The position numbers and the translations under genes were made by a program. From NCBI GenBank assembly GCA_003501485.1, contig DNPJ01000134.1:1-11108 (forward strand): a DNA stretch of 11,108 bases, given 5' to 3'. The notes under the pieces were generated by a model, which saw only the letters and a list, made by a program, of their open reading frames with translations, was not told the origin of the DNA and did not search any database. Positions 1 through 6,533 of the stretch are shown one piece after another. How positions within the stretch are numbered: the first letter of the stretch is position 1; each line of letters starts with the position of its first letter. The stretch comes from Bacillota bacterium (lineage in GTDB: Bacteria; Bacillota_I; Bacilli_A; RFN20; CAG-826).

Positions 1-162
1 GTAAAATACGCTCATACATTGAACGGATCAGGACTTGCAACATCAAGAATTTTCCCAGCAATGATTGAACAAATGCAACAACCTGATGGAAGCGTAAAAA
101 TTCCTGAGGTTTTACGTCCATATATGGGTGGTCTTGATTACATTAAGCCAATTAAGAAATAA
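1..162 (+). CDS. serS: Seryl-tRNA synthetase, C-terminal end (partial)
   Basis: This is the last 53 codons of a gene that enters from the left edge in frame 1 and stops at TAA 160-162. The protein charges tRNA-Ser with serine in the cytoplasm. The visible part holds the class II aminoacyl-tRNA synthetase motif 3 region: HTLNGSGLATSR, where the arginine normally contacts ATP, followed by the family ending with DGSVKIPEVLRPYMGG. These stretches are close to textbook SerRS C-termini, so the identification is firm although only a fraction is present. A terminator follows 23 bases after the stop, so the unit ends here. SerRS near an SRP RNA/tadA pair recalls the arrangement in Bacillus. Confidence 0.95.
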   Translation, partial: VKYAHTLNGSGLATSRIFPAMIEQMQQPDGSVKIPEVLRPYMGGLDYIKPIKK

Positions 163-184
163 GCAATATACATATATGACATTT

Positions 185-213
185 AAAAGGCCAAAACGGC
201 CTTTTATTTTTTT
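185..213 (+). terminator. Intrinsic terminator of serS
   Basis: The arms AAAAGGCC (185-192) and GGCCTTTT (198-205) form a perfect 8-bp stem around the 5-base loop AAAAC. After one A comes a run of seven T (207-213). It lies 23 bases after the serS stop and separates it from the surface-protein gene. Confidence 0.92.
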
Positions 214-223
214 GCAATTTTAA

Positions 224-237
224 GTAAAGCGCTTTCA
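224..237 (+). promoter_or_regulatory. Possible CcpA cre-like operator
   Basis: GTAAAGCGCTTTCA matches the catabolite-response consensus TGNAANCGNWNNCA at all positions except the first two, and its core AAAGCGCTTT is a perfect 10-bp palindrome. It stands out in AT-rich sequence. It sits about 58 bases upstream of the -35 box of the surface-protein promoter and just after the serS terminator. Other LacI/GalR-family regulators bind similar sites, so the protein is not fixed. No ccpA gene is in view. Confidence 0.4.
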
Positions 238-294
238 AAAAGAACTAGTTTTTAACTTCTGTTAATTATTTCATATTAGTCGATATTATTTATA

Positions 295-322
295 TTGACA
301 TAATGTAAAAAATATATAGAAT
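295..322 (+). promoter_or_regulatory. Sigma-A type promoter of the surface-protein gene
   Basis: A perfect -35 box TTGACA (295-300) is followed by a 16-base spacer and a -10 box TAGAAT (317-322, 5 of 6). Transcription would start near 329, giving a leader of about 24 bases that contains the GGAG ribosome site at 343-346. Confidence 0.7.
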
Positions 323-352
323 TGAAAACTTATATTATTGACGGAGAACGAT

Positions 353-1996
353 ATGAAAAGAATTATTAAATTATGCAGCGCAATTATGTCTCTTATGTCA
401 CTTCTAACCTTCGTGGAAGTAGATATAAACAATAATGCTATAAAAACAAACGCTGCCACAGGTTATAAGCACTACACTAGAGTAAATTCTGTTGATGGGC
501 TAATTGACGGAAAAAAATATCTTATTGCAGTTGGTGAATATACTACTGAAGGAATTATGTTTTTAGATGGAAGTTCTTCATACTTTACCAATAAAGGAAA
601 TTATGTAAAACTCGAAGGCAAAGATACGACAAACTCTTTTTCAGTTTTAGATGATGGCAAGGATTATACATTCACTTACAATTTTTTAGAGTTAAACACA
701 TATACAAATACACCTTACGGTTCATTTAAATCATCATCTGGAAGATATTTGGGTTCAAATAAGCCCTCCGGGAATGGGCAAAGTAACCAAAGTGTCACTA
801 CATCGACCACGACTTTCAACAAAGCCGCGAACAGCATATTTTTTAAGATGTTTGAAAATACTAATGCTGACGGAGAAAAATATACCGAATTAGTTGCCTT
901 TGGTCAGTCAAACGAATATGGTTATAACTCAATGCTTGTCTATTTGGATGGGAAATTTCAATTTTATTCAAACAAAAAGAGCAACAAAACTACATATTAC
1001 GGAGGTCACGCTCATTTCTATGTTGAAGATGATTTCGAAGGAAATCCACCTTTGTCAATTGAAGCAAAAGATTATTCAACAAAATGGTCTGCCGGTGATA
1101 GCTATAAGTTTGATGGAAAATTGATAGCGACTTACGCTGATGGAACAACTGGCGAAGTAACACCGACAGATGTTTATAATCCAAGTCTTTCAAGCACAGG
1201 TGAAAGAACAGGTACTTTGTATTATGAAGCAGAAGGCAAAAAATTAAAATGTGAAATCAATATAACGGTTGTTAATAAGCTAACAAATATAAACATTGTT
1301 AACGAAACAAAGAATAACGATCACTACATATGCGTTGGACAACAAGTTCAATTGTCCGCAAAGCCATATCCATCGACATCTGTGATAAAAAGTGTTAATT
1401 GGAGTATTCCTGAAGCATATTCTGAATATCTTTTAGTTGATGAAAACGGACTTGTAACTGCATTAAAGCCATGCACTACTCAGATTAATATAACAGCTTC
1501 AACAAAAGTTGGAAGCAGCGAAATTAAAAACACATATTATCTTTATTCATGCGATCATTACACATTGTCTTATATCGAAGATGGTACGACAAAAGCAGGT
1601 GAAACCAACTACGTCTCTTACAATGTGATAACACGAATGATTGGTAAACTTATTTGTGGAAATTCCTCAAATGGTTGGAACGGAACGTATAATTGGGATT
1701 CAATAAAATCAGATTATGTCTCATATATTAAAGTTGAAGATAAAGCCTTATTTAAGAAAGCGATTGCAAATGATGCTGGAAATGAATTAGAAGTCTTCTT
1801 AGCAAATTATGATTATTTGGTTTTGAATAAAGGATTTGAGGATTTTATTGGAAGGCACGAAGGTGTAAATATTGCTCAAACAAAAATAAATAATGTTGTT
1901 ATAAACGGCAATACAACCATTATTGCTTCAATTATTATTGTATCCGCCGCAATACCATTGTTAGGAATTTTAATGCTGAAGAAAAAAGAAAATTAA
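353..1996 (+). CDS. Secreted Ig-like (Big) domain surface protein with C-terminal membrane anchor
   Basis: 547 aa. ATG 353 is chosen because GGAG (343-346) lies 6 bases before it; an in-frame TTG at 338 lacks a site. Residues 1-35 look like a signal peptide: basic MKRIIK, hydrophobic SAIMSLMSLLTF, possible cleavage near NAA (33-35). Residues 38-226 form a beta-rich domain that I do not recognise. Residues about 234-307 resemble a Big_3 bacterial Ig-like domain (LIATYADGTTGEVTP, ending INITVV). Residues about 308-385 resemble Big_2 (VGQQVQLSAKPYPS, ENGLVTALKPCTTQINITA). Residues 400-515 are an unassigned module with YDYLVLNKG (487-495). Residues 522-542 are a membrane helix followed by KKKEN, so the chain should end inside with the bulk outside. 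There is no LPXTG motif, hence no sortase anchoring. The role is unknown; adhesion or glycan binding is a guess. It has its own promoter. Confidence 0.85.
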   Translation: MKRIIKLCSAIMSLMSLLTFVEVDINNNAIKTNAATGYKHYTRVNSVDGLIDGKKYLIAVGEYTTEGIMFLDGSSSYFTNKGNYVKLEGKDTTNSFSVLDDGKDYTFTYNFLELNTYTNTPYGSFKSSSGRYLGSNKPSGNGQSNQSVTTSTTTFNKAANSIFFKMFENTNADGEKYTELVAFGQSNEYGYNSMLVYLDGKFQFYSNKKSNKTTYYGGHAHFYVEDDFEGNPPLSIEAKDYSTKWSAGDSYKFDGKLIATYADGTTGEVTPTDVYNPSLSSTGERTGTLYYEAEGKKLKCEINITVVNKLTNINIVNETKNNDHYICVGQQVQLSAKPYPSTSVIKSVNWSIPEAYSEYLLVDENGLVTALKPCTTQINITASTKVGSSEIKNTYYLYSCDHYTLSYIEDGTTKAGETNYVSYNVITRMIGKLICGNSSNGWNGTYNWDSIKSDYVSYIKVEDKALFKKAIANDAGNELEVFLANYDYLVLNKGFEDFIGRHEGVNIAQTKINNVVINGNTTIIASIIIVSAAIPLLGILMLKKKEN

Positions 1997-2003
1997 TTGA
2001 TAT

Positions 2004-2032
2004 TTCAAAAGATAATTAATAAATGATATGAT
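2004..2032 (+). promoter_or_regulatory. Extended -10 promoter of the SRP RNA
   Basis: TGATATGAT (2024-2032) is an extended -10 element: TG, one base, then TATGAT (5 of 6). A weak -35, TTCAAA (2004-2009), lies 17 bases before the -10 box. The expected start is near 2039, which is the base where the closing stem of the SRP RNA begins, so promoter and RNA fit each other. Confidence 0.65.
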
Positions 2033-2038
2033 AAATAA

Positions 2039-2116
2039 GCCATCGCGATAATTTGCTATGAACCAGGTCAGGATAGGAATATAGCAGCCTTAAGTAGATA
2101 AATTATGTGCGATGGT
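2039..2116 (+). ncRNA. ffs: Small signal recognition particle RNA (4.5S type)
   Basis: This RNA binds Ffh and directs membrane and secreted proteins during translation. The helix 8 core is clear: ACCAGGTCAGG (2062-2072), ATA, tetraloop GGAA (2076-2079), TAT, then AGCAGCC (2083-2089), as in E. coli 4.5S RNA apart from the three pairs below the tetraloop. The arms also pair: 2039-2046 with 2109-2116 (one G-U), 2048-2054 with 2100-2106 (perfect 7 bp), and 2056-2058 with 2095-2097. The result is a single hairpin of about 78 bases without an Alu domain, the short type. The flanking bases 2034-2038 and 2117-2121 could pair too. Ends are inferred from pairing and the promoter. tadA follows almost directly. 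Confidence 0.93.
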
Positions 2117-2127
2117 TTATTTGTATT

Positions 2128-2598
2128 ATGAAAAATATTGATGAACATTACATGAAGATCGCTCTTAAAGAAGCATTGAAAGCCAAAGAAAAAGATGAAG
2201 TTCCTATTGGAGCGGTCATAGTTGAAAATGGCAAAATTATTGCAAAAGGCCACAATTTAAGAGAAACTTCCTTTGATCCTACTTCGCACGCTGAAATAAA
2301 CGCTATTAGGAAAGCATGCAAAAAGCGAAAATCATGGAGATTAGAAAACGCAACAATATATGTTACAGTTGAACCATGTTCAATGTGTGCAGGCACGATA
2401 TTGTGGGCGAGAATAAAGAAAGTTGTATATGGCACAAAAGATTTTAAAGGTGGTGCTCTAGGAACAACTTACAATTTATATAGTGTCGAAGGGCTAAATC
2501 ATTATCCAGAAGTTGTCGGTGGAGTTTTAGAAAAGAACTGTTCTGATGTCATCAGTGATTTTTTTAAAGAAAAGCGTAAAAACAAGAAAAAATCGTAG
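2128..2598 (+). CDS. tadA: tRNA-specific adenosine deaminase
   Basis: 156 aa, a normal length. TadA deaminates adenosine 34 of tRNA-Arg(ACG) to inosine in the cytoplasm, widening codon reading. The zinc and catalytic motifs of the cytidine-deaminase fold are intact: HAE at 54-56 (His ligand, Glu proton shuttle) and PCSMC at 83-87 (two Cys ligands). VPIGAVIV (25-32), GHNLRE (41-46) and SWRLENATIYVTVEPC are typical of TadA. ATG 2128 is chosen because the protein then begins like known TadA proteins (MKNIDEHYMKIAL); an upstream in-frame GTG at 2107 lies inside the SRP RNA. No Shine-Dalgarno precedes 2128, and the alternative ATG 2152 has none either. It is probably transcribed from the SRP RNA promoter by read-through. 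The tail is lysine rich. Confidence 0.93.
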   Translation: MKNIDEHYMKIALKEALKAKEKDEVPIGAVIVENGKIIAKGHNLRETSFDPTSHAEINAIRKACKKRKSWRLENATIYVTVEPCSMCAGTILWARIKKVVYGTKDFKGGALGTTYNLYSVEGLNHYPEVVGGVLEKNCSDVISDFFKEKRKNKKKS

Positions 2599-2599
2599 T

Positions 2600-2615
2600 T
2601 ATAACATAAGTTATA
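2600..2615. promoter_or_regulatory. Imperfect palindrome upstream of the operon promoter (possible operator)
   Basis: TATAAC (2600-2605) and GTTATA (2610-2615) are inverted around ATAA, and 14 of 16 positions are symmetric. It lies 12 bases upstream of the -35 box of the ATPase operon and directly after the tadA stop. No T-run follows, so it is not a normal terminator. The size fits a dimeric repressor site such as a TetR operator, but in AT-rich DNA chance is a real alternative. Confidence 0.3.
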
Positions 2616-2627
2616 TATAATAAAAGT

Positions 2628-2655
2628 TTTACATTGTATGAATTTTTATTATACT
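2628..2655 (+). promoter_or_regulatory. Sigma-A type promoter of the ATPase-psuG-tetR-adh operon
   Basis: -35 TTTACA (2628-2633, 5 of 6), a 16-base spacer, and -10 TATACT (2650-2655, 5 of 6). Transcription should start around 2661-2663, just before the first possible start codon (GTG 2664) and 7-9 bases before ATG 2670. It is the only good promoter I see ahead of five closely packed genes. Confidence 0.65.
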
Positions 2656-2661
2656 AATAAA
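2645..2661. promoter_or_regulatory. Perfect 7+3+7 inverted repeat over the -10 box (candidate TetR operator)
   Basis: TTTATTATACTAATAAA consists of TTTATTA (2645-2651), spacer TAC and TAATAAA (2655-2661), perfectly inverted. It covers the whole -10 box and reaches the expected transcription start, the classical place for a repressor. A TetR-family gene lies in the same operon, so autoregulation is a reasonable inference. The arms are pure A/T, so chance symmetry cannot be excluded. Confidence 0.45.
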
Positions 2662-2669
2662 TAGTGTTT

Positions 2670-5105
2670 ATGAGCTTAAAAGAAAAGAAACAAGCATCAA
2701 TAATTCCTTCTAATATCGAATGTGATTTAGCTAACGGTTTAAGTGATGAACAAGTTCAAAAACGAAAAGAAGAAGGACTTATAAATAAAACTCCTAAAAA
2801 AGTTACAAAATCATATTTTAAAATAATATTTGATAATATTTTTAATTTCTTTAATTTGCTATTGTTCGCTATTTTTATTTTTATGCTTACAGCCGGTTTC
2901 GACCCTCGAAATTATGCATTCATATATTTATTACTAATTAATATCTCTATTGGCTTATTTCAAGATATTAGAGCAAGAAAACAAAGTGATAAATTAAAAG
3001 TTATTTCAAGCCCAAAAGTGCGTGTTATAAGAAATGGAAAAATCATCGATATTGACAGCAATGAGCTCGTTTTAAGTGATATCGTTCTTTTAGAAAGCGG
3101 CAACCAAATTGTTGCGGATTCAATTGTTAAAGAAGGAACGATCGAAGTAAACGAAGCATTGATCACAGGGGAATCGAAAAACATCTTAAAAAAGCCTGGT
3201 GATTTACTTTATTCAGGTTCTTATGTTACAAGCGGCCAAGCAAAAGTTATCGTGGATAGAGTTGGAAAAAACAATTATGCAGAGTCCCTTGAACAAAAAG
3301 CCAAAGGATTTAAACGACCTAAATCAGAAATATTAAATTCTATTAATAGTTTATTTAGAATCATTGCTATTGTTGTTTTAACACTTGGAACAGCGACAAT
3401 AGTTACATATATAGTTAATAAATCATTTGAAAACGATTATTCAAAGACAGTTTTATCCTTCTCAGGTTCAATGGTTTCAATGATTCCAACAGGTATGTTT
3501 TTGCTTACATCCCTTACCTTGGCGGTTGGTGTTATTAGACTTGCGAAAAAAAGAATGCTCGTCCAAGAATTATATTGCATTGAGACTCTCGCTAGAGTGG
3601 ATACGTTATGTTTCGACAAGACAGGCACTTTAACTGACGGAAACATGGTTCTTAAAGATGTTATCGGTTTTAATGATAATAAAATTGACGATATTAAGAA
3701 TGTGCTTTTTACGCTTGTTAGCTCCACCAAAGATAGTAACGTTACCGCTAACGCGATAAGAACTTCGTTATCCAAACAAAAACTTCTTCAAGTTAATTCG
3801 TATAATTCGTTTAATAGTAAACGCAAATATTCTTCCGTTTCATTAACTGATGGAAGAACCTTTGTGTTAGGCGCTAAAGAATTTTTAATAAATAGTGATA
3901 AAAATATTGAAATTGAAGCCAAAAAATTTGAACAGCAAGGATACAGAGTTCTTCTTTTGTGTTCTTGTAAGCACAAAATAAACATTGAAGAAGAATTACC
4001 AAGCCTTACTCCCGTTGCTTTAATAGTTTTAGAAGACCACATTAAGGAAGGCGCATCTAGAAATATTGAATGGTTCAAAAATAATGGGGTTAATATAAAA
4101 ATTATTTCTGGTGATAATCCATTAAGTGTTTCATCTATTGCAAAAAAAGTAGGTGTAGATAACGCTGAAAAGTATCTTTCTTTAGAAAACATTGAACTCG
4201 ACAAAATCGACGAACTCGTTGATGAATATACTGTTTTTGGTAGAGTATCACCTGAGCAAAAAGAAAGAATTGTATTAGCGCTTCAAAAGAAAAAACACAT
4301 TGTCGGAATGACTGGCGATGGGGTAAATGACATTTTAGCGTTACACGCTGCAGATTGTTCAATTGCTATGGCTAGTGGAAGCGAGGCCGCAAGAGCGATT
4401 GCTCATTTGGTTACACTTGATTCAAATTTCTCATCTCTTCCAAATGTAGTAGAAGAGGGAAGACGCGTTATTAATAATTTGCAAAGATCATGCTCAATAT
4501 TCCTAATTAAAACATTTTTTGCAATGGTTTTGACGTTTGTTTTCTTGATTGCTTCCTGGTTTAACGAAGGTTTGAAATATCCATTCATAACAAGCAATAT
4601 GTATATTTGGGAGTTATTAACGATTGGTTTCGCTTCGTTTTTCTTATCTCTTCAACCGAATAATGAAAAAATTAAAAATACTTTCATCGAAAACATTATA
4701 AGTAAATCTGTTCCAGGAGCAATTGTCCAACTATTGTTTGTTTTTATCTTATTTGGAATTCATATGTTGTTCCCTTCATTTATTGATTACGAGACGACAA
4801 GAATGATGGCAATAATTACGTTTACCGTTATTTCGTTTTATACATTGGTCATCATTTCTATTCCATTTGATAAATATAGACTGGTTCTTTCAATAGCTAT
4901 TCTTTCGTTAATTTGCATATTCTTTATTATCGATTCTTGTTTACTTTCAAATAGTTTCTTTAATATTAATTATTCCCTTATAACGTCAAATAATTGGTGG
5001 CTTCTAGTTACTGTATTATTAATTGCATTACCAACATATTTTTTAATAGATTTCATCGCGAAGAAGATCTTAAGAAAAAAAGGAGAACAAAATGAAAATA
5101 TCTAG
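2670..5105 (+). CDS. P-type cation-transporting ATPase (CtpE-like)
   Basis: 811 aa, full length. This membrane pump couples ATP hydrolysis to cation movement. Domains in order: short N-terminal part; two helices about 54-74 and 82-99; actuator domain with TGES (166-169); helices about 229-249 and 262-289; phosphorylation site DKTGT (316-320, Asp316); nucleotide domain with FNSKRKYSSV (381-390); KIISGDNP (477-484); hinge TGDGVND (548-554); and about six C-terminal helices (606-797). VGVIRLAKK followed by VQELYCIETLARVD is, from memory, typical of the CtpE-like family; mycobacterial CtpE is linked to calcium uptake, but the ion here is unknown. In helix 4 the ion-site motif is IPTGM (272-276), without the Glu of PEGL pumps. 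ATG 2670 and GTG 2664 are both possible; neither has a Shine-Dalgarno. It is the first gene of the operon. Confidence 0.92.
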   Translation: MSLKEKKQASIIPSNIECDLANGLSDEQVQKRKEEGLINKTPKKVTKSYFKIIFDNIFNFFNLLLFAIFIFMLTAGFDPRNYAFIYLLLINISIGLFQDIRARKQSDKLKVISSPKVRVIRNGKIIDIDSNELVLSDIVLLESGNQIVADSIVKEGTIEVNEALITGESKNILKKPGDLLYSGSYVTSGQAKVIVDRVGKNNYAESLEQKAKGFKRPKSEILNSINSLFRIIAIVVLTLGTATIVTYIVNKSFENDYSKTVLSFSGSMVSMIPTGMFLLTSLTLAVGVIRLAKKRMLVQELYCIETLARVDTLCFDKTGTLTDGNMVLKDVIGFNDNKIDDIKNVLFTLVSSTKDSNVTANAIRTSLSKQKLLQVNSYNSFNSKRKYSSVSLTDGRTFVLGAKEFLINSDKNIEIEAKKFEQQGYRVLLLCSCKHKINIEEELPSLTPVALIVLEDHIKEGASRNIEWFKNNGVNIKIISGDNPLSVSSIAKKVGVDNAEKYLSLENIELDKIDELVDEYTVFGRVSPEQKERIVLALQKKKHIVGMTGDGVNDILALHAADCSIAMASGSEAARAIAHLVTLDSNFSSLPNVVEEGRRVINNLQRSCSIFLIKTFFAMVLTFVFLIASWFNEGLKYPFITSNMYIWELLTIGFASFFLSLQPNNEKIKNTFIENIISKSVPGAIVQLLFVFILFGIHMLFPSFIDYETTRMMAIITFTVISFYTLVIISIPFDKYRLVLSIAILSLICIFFIIDSCLLSNSFFNINYSLITSNNWWLLVTVLLIALPTYFLIDFIAKKILRKKGEQNENI

Positions 5106-5991
5106 TGAAGTAATAAATGCATTGAAAAACAATCAACCTGTTGTTGCTCTTGAGTCAACAATCATATCACACGGAATGCCTTATCCAAAGAATGTCGAAA
5201 CTGCACTTCTTGTTGAGAAAACAATACGTGATAATGGAGCAATTCCCGCGACAATTGGAATAATTGATGGGGAGCCAATTATAGGTATGAGTAATGATGA
5301 AATTGAAGAATTTGGGAAAAGAAAAGGTATCCGAAAGGTATCTAGAAGGGATTTACCTATCGTATATGCAAAAAAATTATGGGGTGCAACAACCGTTGCT
5401 GCAACGATGATCCTTGCCCAACAAGCTGGTATAGAAGTATTTGTAACTGGTGGTGTTGGTGGCGCTCATCGAGAAGCACAAAAAACGTTTGATATATCTT
5501 GTGATCTTGAAGAGCTAGGAAGAAGTAATGTGACCGTTGTGTCTGCCGGTGTTAAAGCGATATTGGACTTAAAACTAACACTTGAAATACTTGAGACAAA
5601 AGGTGTTCCTGTTTTAAGTTATCAAACAGATGAATTTGCGGATTTTTATACTCGTAAATCAGGCATAAAAATGGAGAATGTTGTAAATTCGCCAAAAGAA
5701 ATCGCGGAGATTATTCATCAAAAAAGAATAAATCATCTTAATGGAGGAATTCTTGTTGCTAATCCAATTCCCGAAGAATACGCCATGGACAGCGATGTAA
5801 TAAATAACGCCATAAACAAAGCCTTACAGATGGCAAAAGATAACAATATTGAAGGTAAAGATGTTACACCATTTTTGCTTAAAACAATTGTTGAACTTAC
5901 GGGCGGTGATTCTTTAGAATCAAATATAAAGCTTGTACTAAATAATGCAAAATTGGGCTCTAATATAGCCAAAGAGTTAACGAAACTATGA
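5092..5991 (+). CDS. psuG: Pseudouridine-5'-phosphate glycosidase
   Basis: 299 aa, full length (family about 300). PsuG reversibly splits pseudouridine 5'-phosphate into uracil and ribose 5-phosphate in the cytoplasm. The sequence aligns nearly end to end with E. coli PsuG as I recall it: VALESTIISHGMPYP (18-32), KVSRRDLP (82-89), GATTVAATM (98-106), FVTGGVGGAHR (117-127), FDISCDLEEL (133-142), VSAGVKAILDL (150-160), LVANPIPEEYAM and ELTGGDSLESNI. The residues matching the E. coli active-site set (Glu31, Lys93, Asp149, Lys166) are Glu21, Lys82, Asp138 and Lys155. ATG 5092 has AGGAG (5081-5085) 6 bases upstream and lies within the end of the ATPase gene (14-base overlap). The usual partner kinase psuK is not next to it, so the source of its substrate is unknown. 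Confidence 0.96.
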   Translation: MKISSEVINALKNNQPVVALESTIISHGMPYPKNVETALLVEKTIRDNGAIPATIGIIDGEPIIGMSNDEIEEFGKRKGIRKVSRRDLPIVYAKKLWGATTVAATMILAQQAGIEVFVTGGVGGAHREAQKTFDISCDLEELGRSNVTVVSAGVKAILDLKLTLEILETKGVPVLSYQTDEFADFYTRKSGIKMENVVNSPKEIAEIIHQKRINHLNGGILVANPIPEEYAMDSDVINNAINKALQMAKDNNIEGKDVTPFLLKTIVELTGGDSLESNIKLVLNNAKLGSNIAKELTKL

Positions 5992-6533
5992 AAATTGAAG
6001 AGAAATATCGACAAGGATTAAAAAGATTAATGAAAACAACACCGCTTGATGAAATCAACGTGGTGATGCTTTCAAATGCTATTAAATCGAATAGACAAAC
6101 TTTCTATTATCATTATCGCGATTTATCTGACGTCATAGAATCAATCTTTTTAAAAGAAAGAATTGGTTATGGGGCAAAAATTCTCGATTTCGAAAACATA
6201 ATTAAACCATTAATAGCTTACATAAATTCAAATTTTAGTTTTTTGTTTGCTGTTTCTAGTTCTTTTGCGGAAGGAAATTTAACAAATTTTCTATATTCTT
6301 ATTTCACTCAAAAAACAACTCAATACTTCAAATTAACAAAAAAAGAAGATTCTATCGCTCAAAGTCACTTAACTTGCATTATTAGATATATATCTTCCTT
6401 ATTTTCTAGCGAAATTGTTTTTTGGATATCAAGCAAGAGAAAAGAAAGACAAACTCATTTACAAAAAAGGTTAACTTTACTTTGGAATTATTTAATTGAT
6501 GTATATCCAAAAGAAATGAAGGCACTAAAATGA
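5988..6533 (+). CDS. TetR/AcrR-family transcriptional regulator
   Basis: 181 aa, normal for small TetR proteins. The N-terminal DNA-binding domain covers about residues 1-50: a first helix (KYRQGLKRLMKTTPLDEI), then a helix-turn-helix at about 24-45 ending in RQTFYYHYRD (36-45), the hallmark recognition helix and turn of the family. The rest (about 60-175) is an all-helical region for dimerisation and ligand binding, rich in Phe and Ser; its ligand cannot be told. It resembles the DhaS/TetR_C_7 type, which is a loose guess. The ATG overlaps the psuG stop as ATGA, so translation is probably coupled. Being inside the operon, it most likely controls the promoter at 2628-2655, which carries palindromes. 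Confidence 0.9.
   Translation: MKIEEKYRQGLKRLMKTTPLDEINVVMLSNAIKSNRQTFYYHYRDLSDVIESIFLKERIGYGAKILDFENIIKPLIAYINSNFSFLFAVSSSFAEGNLTNFLYSYFTQKTTQYFKLTKKEDSIAQSHLTCIIRYISSLFSSEIVFWISSKRKERQTHLQKRLTLLWNYLIDVYPKEMKALK

Noticed and set aside
338..352. TTG at 338 as start of the surface-protein gene
   Set aside because: GGAG at 343-346 lies after it and is well placed for ATG 353, which directly opens a signal peptide.
1992..2020. ATTAATT...AATTAAT inverted repeat after the surface-protein gene as a terminator
   Set aside because: A/T-only stem, 15-base loop and no T-run; the surface-protein transcript may simply read into the SRP RNA.
2107..2127. GTG 2107 as start of tadA
   Set aside because: It lies inside the SRP RNA closing stem and the added residues do not match TadA N-termini.
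2600..2620. Hairpin after tadA as a terminator
   Set aside because: Short A/T stem with no T-run after it; kept only as a possible operator.
3437..4204. Long minus-strand open frames inside the ATPase gene
   Set aside because: No ribosome sites and no family motifs; they are antisense shadows of a clearly coding gene.
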